This document shows positions 1 through 9,303 of a stretch of DNA of 64,000 bases, piece after piece. The DNA comes from Aeromonas lusitana (GTDB lineage Bacteria; Pseudomonadota; Gammaproteobacteria; Enterobacterales; Aeromonadaceae): assembly GCF_002812985.1 (NCBI RefSeq), contig NZ_PGCP01000004.1, positions 1 to 64,000 on the forward strand, in the 5' to 3' direction. Every line of letters starts with the position of its first letter. Position 1 is the stretch's first letter. A model generated the notes under the pieces. The model had not been told where the DNA came from. It made no database searches and was given only the letters and a program-made list of their open reading frames with translations. Position numbers and translations under genes: made by a program.

Positions 1-453
1 GCTGGTCGGCACCCGCTTGCCCAGCAGCGCCATCACCCCGAGGGCGAAGGCGATGTCGGTGGCGGCCGGAATGGCCCAGCCGGCCCGGGTCACTTCATCG
101 TCGTAGTTGAAGAAGGCGTAGATGAGCGCCGGGGCCAGCATGCCGCCCACGGCGGCGATGGCCGGGAAGGTGGCCTGCACCCGGGACGAGAGCGCCCCCT
201 CCAGCAGCTCGCGTTTCACTTCCAACCCGACCAGCAGGAAGAAGATTGCCATGAAGCCGTCGTTGATCCAGAGCAGCAACGGCTTGTCGATGTCGAGGGC
301 ACCGATGCGCATCTGCACCTGGGTGTTGAGGAAGCTCTGGTAATACTCCGCCAGCGCCGAGTTGGCCAAAGCGATGGCCAGCAAGGCGGCCAGGATCAAG
401 ATTATGCCGGAGGCTGACTCCAGTTTGAGAAATCGCTTGAATACATCACTCAT
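1..453 (-). CDS. nhaA: Na+/H+ antiporter NhaA (N-terminal part, cut by window edge)
   Basis: The first 151 codons of an NhaA-type sodium/proton antiporter are present; the rest lies beyond the left edge. The protein opens [16 protein letters not shown], followed by a first membrane helix, then the family-typical stretch around [14 protein letters not shown] and the segment [12 protein letters not shown]. NhaA exports Na+ in exchange for protons at the inner membrane for pH and salt homeostasis. The start is the ATG whose complement is at 451-453. No NhaR-like regulator is visible beside it. Confidence 0.93.
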   Translation of the reverse strand, partial: MSDVFKRFLKLESASGIILILAALLAIALANSALAEYYQSFLNTQVQMRIGALDIDKPLLLWINDGFMAIFFLLVGLEVKRELLEGALSSRVQATFPAIAAVGGMLAPALIYAFFNYDDEVTRAGWAIPAATDIAFALGVMALLGKRVPTS

Positions 454-660
454 GGTCTGACTGTCCGTAATATTGCATTTTTTTCAGTCTAGAGTCGGAG
501 TGAGCCAATGAAAAATCGTTTCTAATTGCCGTTAACAACGGAAAAACCGAAGGCAAAATCGATCGGCTCTGCTATAAGCAGGGTTTCACTGGCTTTTCTC
601 TGTCTCGCCGATATTCACTAAAACGCATAGATATTCTGGTTTGGGGGTCGAAAACGGGCC
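454..660. other. Non-coding spacer upstream of nhaA
   Basis: About 200 bases between the nhaA start and the thyA terminator. The first half is AT-rich and must hold the nhaA promoter, but I could not pick a convincing -35/-10 pair. No gene is visible. Confidence 0.5.
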
Positions 661-686
661 TGAAAAAGGCGCCCACAGGCGCCTTT
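661..686 (-). terminator. Intrinsic terminator of thyA
   Basis: A perfect 9-bp stem (665-673 with 678-686) closes a 4-base CACA loop. Read on the minus strand it is followed by a run of T residues. It lies about 45 bases past the thyA stop and fits as the end of the ptsP-lgt-thyA transcript. Confidence 0.85.
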
Positions 687-729
687 CGATAGGAGGGTGT
701 CGGCCCAGCCCCTGCTGTCGGATGAGGGG

Positions 730-1524
730 TCAGATGGCGACCGGCGCCTTGATGCCGGGATGGGGATCATAGCCCTGGATCTCGAAGTCCTCGAATTGGT
801 AGTCGAAGAGGGAGTCCGGCTTGCGCTTGATCACCAGGGTCGGCAGGGGACGCGGCTCGCGGCTGAGCTGCAGCGCCGTCTGCTCCATGTGGTTCGAGTA
901 AAGATGCACGTCGCCGCCGGTCCAGACGAAGTCCCCCACCGCCAGATCGCACTGCTGGGCCACCATGTGAGTCAGCAGGGCGTAGCTCGCGATGTTGAAC
1001 GGCAGGCCGAGGAAGACGTCGCAGCTGCGCTGATAAAGCTGGCAGGAGAGCTTGCCATCCGCCACGTAGAACTGGAAGAAGGCGTGGCAGGGGGCCAGCG
1101 CCATCTTGTCCAGCTCACCCACGTTCCAGGCCGAGACTATGATGCGGCGCGAATCCGGGTTGTGCTTGATGTCGTCCAGCGCCTTCTGGATCTGGTCGAT
1201 GACGGTGCCATCGGCCGCCGGCCAGGAGCGCCACTGGGCGCCGTAGACAGGCCCCAGATCGCCGTGCTCGTCGGCCCACTCATCCCAGATGCTGACGCCG
1301 TGCTCCTTCAGGTAGGCGGTGTTGGTGTCACCGTTGAGGAACCAGAGCAGCTCGTGAATGATGGATCTCAGGTGGCATTTCTTGGTGGTGACCAGGGGGA
1401 ACCCCTCGGCCAGGTTGAAGCGCATCTGATGGCCAAACAATGAAACAGTCCCGGTGCCGGTACGGTCGGATTTGGCTGTCCCCTCATCCAGGATCTTCTG
1501 CATCAGATCGAGATAAGCCCTCAT
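730..1524 (-). CDS. thyA: Thymidylate synthase
   Basis: 264 residues, the same length as E. coli ThyA. It converts dUMP and methylene-tetrahydrofolate to dTMP and dihydrofolate in the cytoplasm. The catalytic cysteine is visible as Cys146 in the segment [12 protein letters not shown], and the folate/nucleotide-binding segment [15 protein letters not shown] is intact. The ATG overlaps the lgt stop by four bases (ATGA), so translation is probably coupled, as in the lgt-thyA pair of enterobacteria. A terminator follows. Confidence 0.98.
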   Translation of the reverse strand: MRAYLDLMQKILDEGTAKSDRTGTGTVSLFGHQMRFNLAEGFPLVTTKKCHLRSIIHELLWFLNGDTNTAYLKEHGVSIWDEWADEHGDLGPVYGAQWRSWPAADGTVIDQIQKALDDIKHNPDSRRIIVSAWNVGELDKMALAPCHAFFQFYVADGKLSCQLYQRSCDVFLGLPFNIASYALLTHMVAQQCDLAVGDFVWTGGDVHLYSNHMEQTALQLSREPRPLPTLVIKRKPDSLFDYQFEDFEIQGYDPHPGIKAPVAI

Positions 1525-2348
1525 GACTTGACCTCCTTCACGGCATTACCAAACAGCTGCGGACGCTTGTAGGCAACCCAGATCATGATGGCGCCGATGA
1601 TGATCATCGGAGTGGAGAGGATCTGGCCCATGCTGATCTCATGGAAGTAGAGACCAAGCTGGCTGTCCGGCTGGCGCACGAACTCCACCAGGAAGCGGAA
1701 CAGGCCATAGAACAGCAGGAACATGCCGGAGATGGCGCCACGGGGCGGATTCTTGCGCCAGAACAGGTTGAGGATGATGAACAGCACCACCCCTTCCAGG
1801 GCGAACTGATAGAGCTGGGAAGGATGGCGCGGCTCCGGGCCTGCCTCCGGGAAGATGATGGCCCAGGGCACGTCGGTGACCCGGCCCCACAGCTCGCCGT
1901 TCATGAAGTTGCCGATGCGACCGACCCCCAGACCGAACGGGATGAGCGGTGCCACAAAATCTGCGACGGTGAAGAAGTGACGCTTGGTCTTGTGAGCAAA
2001 CCAGATCATGGCGGTGATGACCCCGATGAGGCCGCCGTGGAACGACATGCCACCGGTCCAGATCTTGAACAGGTAGAGGGGATCTGCCAGGAAGAGATCG
2101 AAGTTGTAGAACAGCACGTAGCCGACCCGACCACCCAGGATCACCCCGAGGAAGCCGTAAAACAGCAGATCCGACACCTCGTTGCGGGTCCAGCCACTGT
2201 TTGGCGCATCGGCGCGACGCCCGGCCAGCCACATGGCGAAGGCGAAACCAAACAGGTACATGAGACCATACCAGCGTACCGACAGCGGTCCCAAACTGAA
2301 TGCTACGGGATCAATCTGCGAGAAAACCCAATATCCATCGTGCTGCAT
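1521..2348 (-). CDS. lgt: Prolipoprotein diacylglyceryl transferase
   Basis: 275 residues with several membrane helices. Lgt transfers diacylglycerol from phosphatidylglycerol to the lipobox cysteine of prolipoproteins at the inner membrane. The conserved HGGLIG motif (around residue 104) and the signature [13 protein letters not shown] are present. It sits between ptsP (84 bases upstream) and thyA (4-base overlap), the order known from E. coli. Confidence 0.97.
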   Translation of the reverse strand: MQHDGYWVFSQIDPVAFSLGPLSVRWYGLMYLFGFAFAMWLAGRRADAPNSGWTRNEVSDLLFYGFLGVILGGRVGYVLFYNFDLFLADPLYLFKIWTGGMSFHGGLIGVITAMIWFAHKTKRHFFTVADFVAPLIPFGLGVGRIGNFMNGELWGRVTDVPWAIIFPEAGPEPRHPSQLYQFALEGVVLFIILNLFWRKNPPRGAISGMFLLFYGLFRFLVEFVRQPDSQLGLYFHEISMGQILSTPMIIIGAIMIWVAYKRPQLFGNAVKEVKS

Positions 2349-2432
2349 CGTGCGGCCCCAATCATGAGAAATGAGAAAAGCCGCATTCTCCGATCATTCG
2401 TCAGCAGGGACAAGGCATGATTATCAATCGGC

Positions 2433-4703
2433 CTATTTCGCTTTGTGGCCAGCCCGTAGCAAACCGCCAAGGCCATGTTCTTCCAGATAGCGGGCAAACA
2501 GGCCGCGCAGCACATGGGGGTTGTCGTGCTTGAGGCCATCGGCCAGCAGTGCGGTCAGCTCATCGAGGTTAGACTGGCGCAGCACGTATTTGATGCGGGA
2601 GATGTTGTGGGTATTCATGCTGAAACGACGATAGCCCATGGCCAGCAGCAAGAGTACGCCGACCGGATCCCCGGCCAGCTCGCCGCACACTGAGACGGGT
2701 TTCTGATACTGATGGGACGCATCGACCAGCAGTTGCAGGGCGCGGATCACAGCTGGATGGAAGGCATCATAGATGTTGGCGACCCGAGCGTTGTTGCGAT
2801 CCACCGCCAGCAGGTACTGGGTCAGATCGTTGCTGCCCACGGACCAGAAATCGATGAGGGGCGCCATCTCCGGCAGAATATAGAGGGCGGACGGCACCTC
2901 TATCATGACACCCAGGCTTGGGTAGCGGATCAGGGCATTGCGGCTGGCCGCCTCTTCCGACACTTCTCGCCAGGCCTGATCCAGCAGCCGGCGCGATGCC
3001 CGTATTTCCCCCACGCTGCTGATCATCGGCAGCATGATGGCCAGATTGTCCAGCCCTTCGCTCGCTCTGAGCATGGCCTTGAGCTGCACCAGGAAGAGTT
3101 CGGGGTGATCCAGGGTGAGGCGGATCCCCCGCCAACCAAGGAAAGGATTTTCCTCCACGATGGGGAAGTAAGGCAGTTGTTTATCTCCCCCCACGTCCAG
3201 GGTGCGCATACAAACGGGGCGATCCCGGTAGGTTTCCAGGATGCCGCGATAGCGGGCAGTCTGCTCCCACTCGGAGGGGAAGCTCTCCTGCAGCATGAAG
3301 GGGATCTCGGTGCGATAGAGCCCGACCCCGTCCGCCAGATGATTGAGGGAGATCTCGGTGTCCGCGCTGAGGCCTGCGTTGAGCAGCAGGGACACCTTGG
3401 TGCCGTCGGCGGTCTCGGAAGGCTGGTTGTCGACGCTGCGCACCAGGGTATCGAGCGCCCGCTCCTCATTGAGCAGTTGCCGGTACTCGGTCAGGATCAC
3501 CTGATTGGGTTCGATGAAGAGATCGCCGCTGTAGCCATCCACCACCAGGGTGCGACCGCCTATGTCGCCAAGGGGCAGATCCACCCCCATGATGGCCGCC
3601 ACCCCCATGGCGCGCGCCAGGATGGCGGCGTGGGAGTTGGTACCCCCCTTCAGCGACACCACCCCGCTCAGGAATTCACGCGGGATCTCGGCCAGTATGG
3701 TGGCGGTCACCTCGTCGGCGACCAGCACCACGGGCTCCCCTATGGTGAGCTGCTCCGGCTCGTCCTGCACCAGCCGGCTGATGAGGCGCTGGGCTATGTC
3801 TTTCACATCGGCGGCGCGCTCGCGCAGGTAAGGGTCTTTCATCCCCTTGAACTGTTCGATCAACCGATCGCTGATGAGCTTGACCGCGGAGATAGCGGTC
3901 CAGTGCTCCTTGCCGACCTTGTTGCGAATGGGCTTGATGTAGCCGGGATCGTCCAGCAGGTGCAGATAGATGTCGAAGATGGCGACCGAGTCCTGGCTGT
4001 AGCTCTCGCGAAAGCGCAGGGCCAGGCTCTCCAGATCGTGGCGCACCTCTTCTACCGCGAGATCGAGTCGCGCCAGCTGTTTGCCATGATCTTCGTCTTT
4101 ACGGGGGGTAATGGAGTTGAGCGCCTTGCGCGGGCGCCATACCCAGGCCTTGGCGATGGCGATGCCACTGGCGCCGGCGATGCCGCGCAGGGGCTTGCTC
4201 CAGTCGGTCTTCTGCAACCAGCCCTTGGCCTGGGCCTGGGCGATGCGCCCCGCCAGCTGGGCCGCCAGGGTGACCATGAAGGACTCTTCCCCCTCATCGA
4301 ACAGCCGGCTCTCCCGCTGCTGCACCACCAGGACACCCACCACCTGGCGCTGATGCATGATGGGAGCGCCGAGAAAGGAACGAAACGCCTCTTCGGCCAC
4401 GTCGGGCAGGAATTTGAAACTCGGGTGGGAGGGGGCGTCGGCCAGGTTGATCAGCTCTTCGCGCTGACCCACCAGGCCGACGATGCCCTGCTCGAACGGC
4501 AGGGTGGCTTTGCCCACCGCCGATTCGGCCAGGCCATCGGTCGCCGCCAACCGATAGCGGCGCATCTCGGGCTCTGCCACGTACACGGAGCAGCAGTTCA
4601 CCGTCATGGCGAGCCGGGTCTGGCTCACCAATGCCTGCAAGGCTTGCTCGAGGGTATTGGCCTCGGCCATGCTTTCGACGATGCGTCTGAGTTCCGTCAG
4701 CAA
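2433..4703 (-). CDS. ptsP: Phosphoenolpyruvate-protein phosphotransferase PtsP (enzyme I-Ntr)
   Basis: 756 residues. An N-terminal GAF domain (about 1-160) is followed by enzyme I domains: the phosphohistidine region GGTNSHAAILARAMG, then a PEP-binding TIM barrel with LYRTEIPFMLQ, RTLDVGGDKQLPY and GSNDLTQYLLAVDRNNARVA. It starts the nitrogen-related PTS phosphorelay (PtsP to NPr to EIIA-Ntr). The start appears to be TTG at 4703, giving MLTELRRIVE as in E. coli, with GGAG nine bases upstream. rppH ends 13 bases upstream, so the two are very likely co-transcribed. Confidence 0.96.
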   Translation of the reverse strand: MLTELRRIVESMAEANTLEQALQALVSQTRLAMTVNCCSVYVAEPEMRRYRLAATDGLAESAVGKATLPFEQGIVGLVGQREELINLADAPSHPSFKFLPDVAEEAFRSFLGAPIMHQRQVVGVLVVQQRESRLFDEGEESFMVTLAAQLAGRIAQAQAKGWLQKTDWSKPLRGIAGASGIAIAKAWVWRPRKALNSITPRKDEDHGKQLARLDLAVEEVRHDLESLALRFRESYSQDSVAIFDIYLHLLDDPGYIKPIRNKVGKEHWTAISAVKLISDRLIEQFKGMKDPYLRERAADVKDIAQRLISRLVQDEPEQLTIGEPVVLVADEVTATILAEIPREFLSGVVSLKGGTNSHAAILARAMGVAAIMGVDLPLGDIGGRTLVVDGYSGDLFIEPNQVILTEYRQLLNEERALDTLVRSVDNQPSETADGTKVSLLLNAGLSADTEISLNHLADGVGLYRTEIPFMLQESFPSEWEQTARYRGILETYRDRPVCMRTLDVGGDKQLPYFPIVEENPFLGWRGIRLTLDHPELFLVQLKAMLRASEGLDNLAIMLPMISSVGEIRASRRLLDQAWREVSEEAASRNALIRYPSLGVMIEVPSALYILPEMAPLIDFWSVGSNDLTQYLLAVDRNNARVANIYDAFHPAVIRALQLLVDASHQYQKPVSVCGELAGDPVGVLLLLAMGYRRFSMNTHNISRIKYVLRQSNLDELTALLADGLKHDNPHVLRGLFARYLEEHGLGGLLRAGHKAK

Positions 4704-4716
4704 CTAGCAGTGCTCC

Positions 4717-5244
4717 TTAACGAGAGCGGTTACGCCGCCCATCCTTTCGATTAACCTGCACCACCGGCACCGGCATGGCCAGCGGGGCAAACTCCTTCAT
4801 CACCCGGCGGTACACTTCCCGCTTGAACGAGACGACCTGACGCACCGGGTACCAGAAGCTGACCCAACGCCAATCATCAAATTCCGGATGACCATGACAG
4901 CCGAACTGGATCCTGGACTCTTTGCCAGGATCGAGCTGTAACAAAAACCACTTCTGCTTTTGGCCAATACAGACCGGTGAACTGTCCCAGCGAACGAGTC
5001 GTTTGGGTAAGCGGTACTTCAGCCAGTTGCGGCTGGTCGCCAATATGGTCACGTCCTCGGGCTTGAGGCCTATCTCCTCGTATAGCTCACGATACATGGC
5101 CTGTTCCGGCGATTCACCATCATCAACCCCCCCCTGCGGAAACTGCCAGGAGTGCTGCCCATAGCGCTTAGCCCACAATACTTGTCCGTCACGGTTACAG
5201 ATCACGATGCCGACATTGGGACGAAATCCGTCACCATCTATCAC
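4717..5244 (-). CDS. rppH: RNA pyrophosphohydrolase
   Basis: 175 residues, Nudix family. The Nudix box is visible from [12 protein letters not shown] to RELYEEIGL. RppH removes pyrophosphate from the 5' end of triphosphorylated mRNA and so triggers RNase E decay. The start [13 protein letters not shown] is family-typical. It is the first gene of the minus-strand run rppH-ptsP-lgt-thyA and diverges from mutH across a long non-coding region that contains DnaA boxes. Confidence 0.97.
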   Translation of the reverse strand: MIDGDGFRPNVGIVICNRDGQVLWAKRYGQHSWQFPQGGVDDGESPEQAMYRELYEEIGLKPEDVTILATSRNWLKYRLPKRLVRWDSSPVCIGQKQKWFLLQLDPGKESRIQFGCHGHPEFDDWRWVSFWYPVRQVVSFKREVYRRVMKEFAPLAMPVPVVQVNRKDGRRNRSR

Positions 5245-5976
5245 GTGATCACCATATAAAGGCTGAATCTATAAAGAGATTGTTCCACATTCACCCCGTG
5301 GCGGCAAACAAGGACTGTCATCTTGCATTCATGAATAACTTGCCATTTCAAGCTAAGTTATAAACAAATTCGCAGATCCGCCCTCAGGAGTTGCCCACCC
5401 AGACTGTGTATAAGCCTGTGATCAAACGGGTATATACAGTAGTTTCATACCGGGGTACCAAATCAGCCTTCATCATACCCGATTCAGAACAAAACAAAAT
5501 ATTCATTTAAATACATATAGTTAATATTTAAATGCTGGATCAAGATCCATGTCTTTTGGCCCAGAGGATCCTGGCCGTCAATTGTGAACAAGTTCCACTG
5601 CTCAAAGATCCACCAAGGCTAGTTTATCCACAAGCTTGGCGCATTATCTGCACCGATATGGCGAGAAAAATCGGCGGACTCTCACATTTATTTCCACTCA
5701 CGACCCCACTATCAGCGCTTTAGGTCAGTTATCCAAGATTTCTGTGGATAACTATGTGCAACAGCAAGGCCAAACCCTTGGACAACTCATTTCAACCCGG
5801 ATCCTTCGCCTCCCTGCGCTGGATAAAAATGCCAAATTCTTTTAAAATCATTGCCATAGATGAAAAATGGCAGTTCCCCTCGCCCTGTGTATAGTCGGCC
5901 GAGGATCGGTTATAAAAACAACGATCCTGCGCCAGGAGCAGACTTGCCACACTCATCTCACCTCAAGGAGCCCGCT
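5245..5976. promoter_or_regulatory. Long rppH-mutH intergenic region with DnaA boxes; DARS2-like
   Basis: 732 bases without a credible gene. Three perfect DnaA 9-mers (TTATNCACA) are seen: 5405-5413 (minus), 5624-5632 (plus) and 5743-5751 (minus). Weaker copies are TTATCCAAG at 5729-5737, which faces the 5743 box across 5 bases, and a one-mismatch copy at 5886-5894. Positions 5490-5530 are very AT-rich, and GATC sites are frequent. From established knowledge, E. coli DARS2, which regenerates ATP-DnaA, lies in the mutH-rppH (ygdP) interval, so synteny supports the same role here. I could not find a convincing IHF site by eye. The promoters of rppH and mutH must also lie here. Confidence 0.65.
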
Positions 5977-6651
5977 ATGCCCATCAGTCCCCAGTCAGAG
6001 CAGGAGTTGCTGGCCCGTGCCTATGCCATAGCAGGCCTCCCCCTGGCCCAGCTCGCCGCGGATGCCGGGATCCCGGTGCCGCGGGATCTGCGGCGGGACA
6101 AGGGCTGGATCGGCCAGTTGATCGAGTGGCAACTGGGGGCCAGCGCGGGCAGCAAGCCGGAGCAGGATTTCCCGGATCTCGGCATAGAGCTCAAGACGAT
6201 CCCGGTCGATCCCCAAGGCAAGCCGCTCGAAACCACCTTCGTCTGCGTCGCTCCCCTCATCGGCATCAGTGGTCTGCGCTGGGAAGAGTCAAACGTGCGC
6301 AACAAGCTGTCACGGGTGCTCTGGATCCCGGTGGAAGGCAGCCGCGAGATCCCCATAGGGGAGCGCCGGGTCGGCATGCCGCTGCTGTGGAGCCCGAGCG
6401 AGGAGGAGGACAACCTGCTGCGCCAGGACTGGGAGGAGCTGATGGACATGATAGTGCTGGGGGAAGTTGAGCAGATCAGTGCCCGCCACGGCCAGGTCAT
6501 GCAACTCAGGCCCAAGGCGGCGAACAGCAAGGCGCTGACCCGCGCCATCGGTCGCAACGGCCAGCCGATCCAGACCCTGCCACGGGGCTTCTACCTCAAG
6601 ATCGACTTCACCCATCAACTGCTGCTACGCCACTTCGCCCTCCCCGTTTGA
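5977..6651 (+). CDS. mutH: DNA mismatch repair endonuclease MutH
   Basis: 224 residues (E. coli about 229). MutH nicks the unmethylated strand at hemimethylated GATC sites after activation by MutS-MutL. The catalytic D-x6-E-x-K motif is visible as Asp64, Glu71 and Lys73 in [13 protein letters not shown], followed by [11 protein letters not shown]. The ATG at 5977 is chosen because AAGGAG ends six bases before it; a longer in-frame reading from 5860 has no ribosome site. Its presence implies a Dam-directed repair system. Confidence 0.97.
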   Translation: MPISPQSEQELLARAYAIAGLPLAQLAADAGIPVPRDLRRDKGWIGQLIEWQLGASAGSKPEQDFPDLGIELKTIPVDPQGKPLETTFVCVAPLIGISGLRWEESNVRNKLSRVLWIPVEGSREIPIGERRVGMPLLWSPSEEEDNLLRQDWEELMDMIVLGEVEQISARHGQVMQLRPKAANSKALTRAIGRNGQPIQTLPRGFYLKIDFTHQLLLRHFALPV

Positions 6652-6734
6652 TCTCCGCTATCAACATCCTTGTCATAAGGTGATATAAAAATAACCAACA
6701 GCGTTTTCTTCGCAGTCAGTGACAAGGAGGCTAC

Positions 6735-7064
6735 ATGCCGATCAACAAGCAGTTTCTCAAGTCCCGTCCCGAGGTCAAGGTGACCTTTGCAGTGGAAAAA
6801 GAGGCCGCGGGCGAGGCCGAACAGGTCTTGCTGCTGGGGGAGTTCAGCCAGTGGCAACCCATCGAACTCAAACGAATGAAGAGCGGGGAATTCAAGGCGA
6901 CCCTCAATCTGCCCACAGATGGTCCCAGCCATTTCGAGTTTTGCTATCAGCTGGTGAAGCCGGGGGGAGAGACTCACTACGATAACGACTGGGCGGCGGA
7001 TGACTATGTCCCCGGTCCGTTCGGGCGGGACAATTCCGTGGTGCGGGTCAGTCAGCCCGCCTGA
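6735..7064 (+). CDS. Small glycogen-binding-like (CBM48/isoamylase early-set) protein
   Basis: 109 residues forming essentially one immunoglobulin-like early-set domain. The hallmarks VLLLGEFSQWQPIELKRMKSGEF, FEFCYQLV and NDWAADDYVPGPFG match the N-terminal carbohydrate-binding domain (CBM48) of glycogen-branching and isoamylase-type enzymes, but no catalytic domain follows. CBM48 domains bind alpha-glucans or act as regulatory modules; the role here is inferred. An AGGAGG-like site precedes the ATG. It is followed by a bidirectional terminator shared with rplS and stands alone as a transcription unit. Confidence 0.75.
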   Translation: MPINKQFLKSRPEVKVTFAVEKEAAGEAEQVLLLGEFSQWQPIELKRMKSGEFKATLNLPTDGPSHFEFCYQLVKPGGETHYDNDWAADDYVPGPFGRDNSVVRVSQPA

Positions 7065-7085
7065 AGCGTCGGATAACGGATACAA

Positions 7086-7112
7086 AAAAGGCTCGCCATT
7101 GGCGAGCCTTTT
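7086..7112. terminator. Bidirectional terminator between the CBM48 gene and rplS
   Basis: A perfect 12-bp stem (7086-7097 with 7101-7112) with a 3-base loop, flanked by A on the left and T on the right. It can end both the plus-strand CBM48 transcript and the minus-strand rpsP-rimM-trmD-rplS operon. Confidence 0.9.
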
Positions 7113-7162
7113 CACTACCTGTCGAGCTATTCGTCGACATACCGACACCAATTCGAATCGAA

Positions 7163-7510
7163 TTAGTTGAGCTTCTCTTTGATACGAGCAGCTTTGCCGG
7201 ACAGGTTGCGCAGGTAGTACAGTTTGGCGCGGCGAACATCACCACGACGCTTCAGTTCTACACTGTGGATCAGCGGAGAGTGAGTCTGGAATACACGCTC
7301 AACACCTTCGCCGTTGGAGATCTTGCGAACGGTGAAAGCAGAGTGCAGACCGCGGTTACGCTTGGCAATGACGATGCCTTCGAAAGCCTGCAGACGCTCT
7401 TTACCACCTTCTTTAACACGAACTTGAACACGTACGGTGTCGCCCTGGGCAAATGCCGGGATGTCGGTACGCAGTTGCTCTTGTTCAAGCTGCTGAATAA
7501 TCTTGCTCAT
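7163..7510 (-). CDS. rplS: 50S ribosomal protein L19
   Basis: 115 residues, the family length. It begins [20 protein letters not shown] and contains the signature [18 protein letters not shown]19 lies at the 30S-50S interface. It is the last gene of the rpsP operon, 32 bases after trmD, with a strong terminator downstream. Confidence 0.99.
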
Positions 7511-7542
7511 TGTCTTTCCTTACCTAGGATAAACTGAAAACT

Positions 7543-8292
7543 CTACTTAACGATGTCACGCACTTCGCGGACATACTCGGCAAGAAGTGATTCTTGCTCG
7601 TCAGTCAGAGCTAGGTTGTTAATAAGTTCCGGCCTTCTCTGCCAGGTTCGTCCGAGCGATTGCTTGAGTCGCCAGCGCCGAATCACTTCGTGATTGCCGC
7701 TTGTCAGCGCCTCGGGCACCGCCAATCCATCCAACAACTCCGGCCGAGTGTAGTGGGGATGATCCAGCAGGCCATCCGTGAAGGAGTCCTGCTCGGCACT
7801 GGCCTGATCACCCAAGACCCCTGGGACCAGACGCGAAACCGCATCGATCAGGGTCATGGCAGGCAACTCGCCACCACTTAACACGTAATCTCCGATAGAC
7901 CACTCTTCGTCGACTTCGGTTTGTATCACGCGTTCATCGATACCTTCGTATCGACCGGCTACCAGAATCAGTTTCTGATTCGTCGCCAACTCGGTTACGC
8001 CCGCTTGAGTCAGCTTGCGCCCCTGAGGAGAGAGATAGATGACTTTCGCCCCGTCTCCCGCCGCTTGCTTGGCTGTGTGAATCGCATCACGCAGCGGCTG
8101 AACCATCATTAACATGCCGGGCCCACCACCATAAGGACGATCATCGACCGTACGGTGTTTGTCGTGGGTGAAGTCCCGGGGGTTCCAGCACTCAATCTGC
8201 AGCAGGCCACTCTTGACGGCCCGACCCGTTACCCCGTGCTCGGTAATGGCTCGGAACATTTCCGGGAAGAGGCTAATCACCCCAATCCACAT
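7543..8292 (-). CDS. trmD: tRNA (guanine-N1)-methyltransferase TrmD
   Basis: 249 residues. TrmD methylates G37 next to the anticodon using S-adenosylmethionine and prevents +1 frameshifting. The trefoil-knot SAM site is visible in [13 protein letters not shown] and [14 protein letters not shown], with the N-terminal [13 protein letters not shown]. Third gene of the rpsP-rimM-trmD-rplS operon, 34 bases after rimM. Confidence 0.99.
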   Translation of the reverse strand: MWIGVISLFPEMFRAITEHGVTGRAVKSGLLQIECWNPRDFTHDKHRTVDDRPYGGGPGMLMMVQPLRDAIHTAKQAAGDGAKVIYLSPQGRKLTQAGVTELATNQKLILVAGRYEGIDERVIQTEVDEEWSIGDYVLSGGELPAMTLIDAVSRLVPGVLGDQASAEQDSFTDGLLDHPHYTRPELLDGLAVPEALTSGNHEVIRRWRLKQSLGRTWQRRPELINNLALTDEQESLLAEYVREVRDIVK

Positions 8293-8326
8293 AAGAAACC
8301 TCCGGCACCCGTGTTAGCGCGGGAAA

Positions 8327-8848
8327 CTAGAAACCAGGATCCCAATCAACTTCGATTGTTCGAGCAGTCAGATCAATATGCTTGATCACCTGCTCTTCCA
8401 GGAACGGAATCAACCGCTCCTTCGCACCAAAGGCATCTTTTACATTGGCCTCAACCACCAACACATCGTTGGAGCCGGTTTCCATCAATTCGGTCACCTT
8501 GCCCAGGTCGTATCCCTTGGTGGTCTTGACGGAGCAACCAATCAGGTCACGCCAGTAGAACTCACCTTCAGGCAACGCAGGCAACAGATCGGCGGCTACG
8601 CCAATCTCGACATTGGTCAATGCCAGGGCATCCTCGCGCACATCGATACCATCGAGCTTGCAGATCAGACCCTTGTTGTGACGCTTCCAGGCCGAAACCT
8701 GAATCTCACGCCACACCCCGTTCTGATGAATCATCCAGGGGTTGTAATCGAAAATCGCTTCGGCAACATCGGTGAAGGAGTTCACTTTAAGCCAGCCCTT
8801 GATACCGTAAACGGTGCCCAGGGTGCCCAGAACTACAGGTTTTTCCAC
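8327..8848 (-). CDS. rimM: Ribosome maturation factor RimM
   Basis: 173 residues. RimM binds S19 and assists maturation of the 30S head. The N-terminal [22 protein letters not shown] and the PRC-barrel segment [11 protein letters not shown] are typical. Second gene of the rpsP operon, 24 bases downstream of rpsP. Confidence 0.98.
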   Translation of the reverse strand: MEKPVVLGTLGTVYGIKGWLKVNSFTDVAEAIFDYNPWMIHQNGVWREIQVSAWKRHNKGLICKLDGIDVREDALALTNVEIGVAADLLPALPEGEFYWRDLIGCSVKTTKGYDLGKVTELMETGSNDVLVVEANVKDAFGAKERLIPFLEEQVIKHIDLTARTIEVDWDPGF

Positions 8849-8872
8849 CTTAACTCCCTACCGTTTGGCTGA

Positions 8873-9121
8873 TTAAGCAGCTTTAGCAGCGTCTTTGATC
8901 AGCTTGGCAACGCGGTCAGAAACAGCGGCACCAGTAGCAACCCAATGCTCGATACGAGCCAGGTCCAGGTTCAGCTTCTCAGCGTTACCAGCAGCAACCG
9001 GGTTGAAGAAACCAACGCGCTCGATGAAACGACCGTCACGGGCGTTACGGCTGTCAGTAACTACTACCTGGTAAAACGGACGCTTTTTCGCGCCACCACG
9101 TTGTAAACGAATGGTTACCAT
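8873..9121 (-). CDS. rpsP: 30S ribosomal protein S16
   Basis: 82 residues, beginning [20 protein letters not shown] and containing [19 protein letters not shown], both S16 signatures. First gene of the operon rpsP-rimM-trmD-rplS; its leader and promoter must lie in 9122-9254. Confidence 0.99.
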   Translation of the reverse strand: MVTIRLQRGGAKKRPFYQVVVTDSRNARDGRFIERVGFFNPVAAGNAEKLNLDLARIEHWVATGAAVSDRVAKLIKDAAKAA

Positions 9122-9149
9122 ATCGTCCTCATAAACATCTAATGAACAA

Positions 9150-9168
9150 GGCCCGCAAAACGCGGACC
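9150..9168 (-). other. Hairpin in the rpsP 5' leader
   Basis: A 7-bp stem with one mismatch (9150-9156 with 9162-9168) lies about 30 bases before the rpsP start. There is no T-run after it on the minus strand, so it is a leader structure rather than a terminator. Any regulatory role is unproven. Confidence 0.4.
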
Positions 9169-9254
9169 CTAGCTTAAAATAAGCCGCGTAATTCTACTTG
9201 GATTCGTAATAATTGCAACCAAGCCAGCCATTTTTTGCGCAGGCCAAGCATGGA

Positions 9255-9279
9255 AAGGGCCCACCTGTGGTGAGCCCTT
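9255..9279 (-). terminator. Terminator-like hairpin after ffh
   Basis: An 11-bp stem with one mismatch (9255-9265 with 9269-9279) and a TGT loop sits 25 bases past the ffh stop. On the minus strand only three T residues follow, so read-through into the rpsP operon is possible. Confidence 0.65.
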
Positions 9280-9303
9280 GAGCTGTCTGTCGTGGTCTGG
9301 TTA

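Noticed and set aside
2712-4754. 680-codon plus-strand ORF antisense to ptsP
   Set aside because: It mirrors PtsP codons, has no family similarity, and its product is compositionally a shadow.
5430-5440. LexA-like half-site (TATATACAG) in the rppH-mutH region
   Set aside because: Only one arm matches the CTG-n10-CAG pattern, so it is not called an SOS box.
5532-5723. 63-codon ORF in the rppH-mutH interval
   Set aside because: It has no Shine-Dalgarno and no recognisable motif, and overlaps the DnaA boxes. The region is best read as non-coding.
5245-5976. Chromosomal origin oriC
   Set aside because: The region has DnaA boxes and AT-rich DNA, but none of the usual oriC neighbours (dnaA, mnmG, mioC) is present. 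DARS2 synteny is the better explanation.
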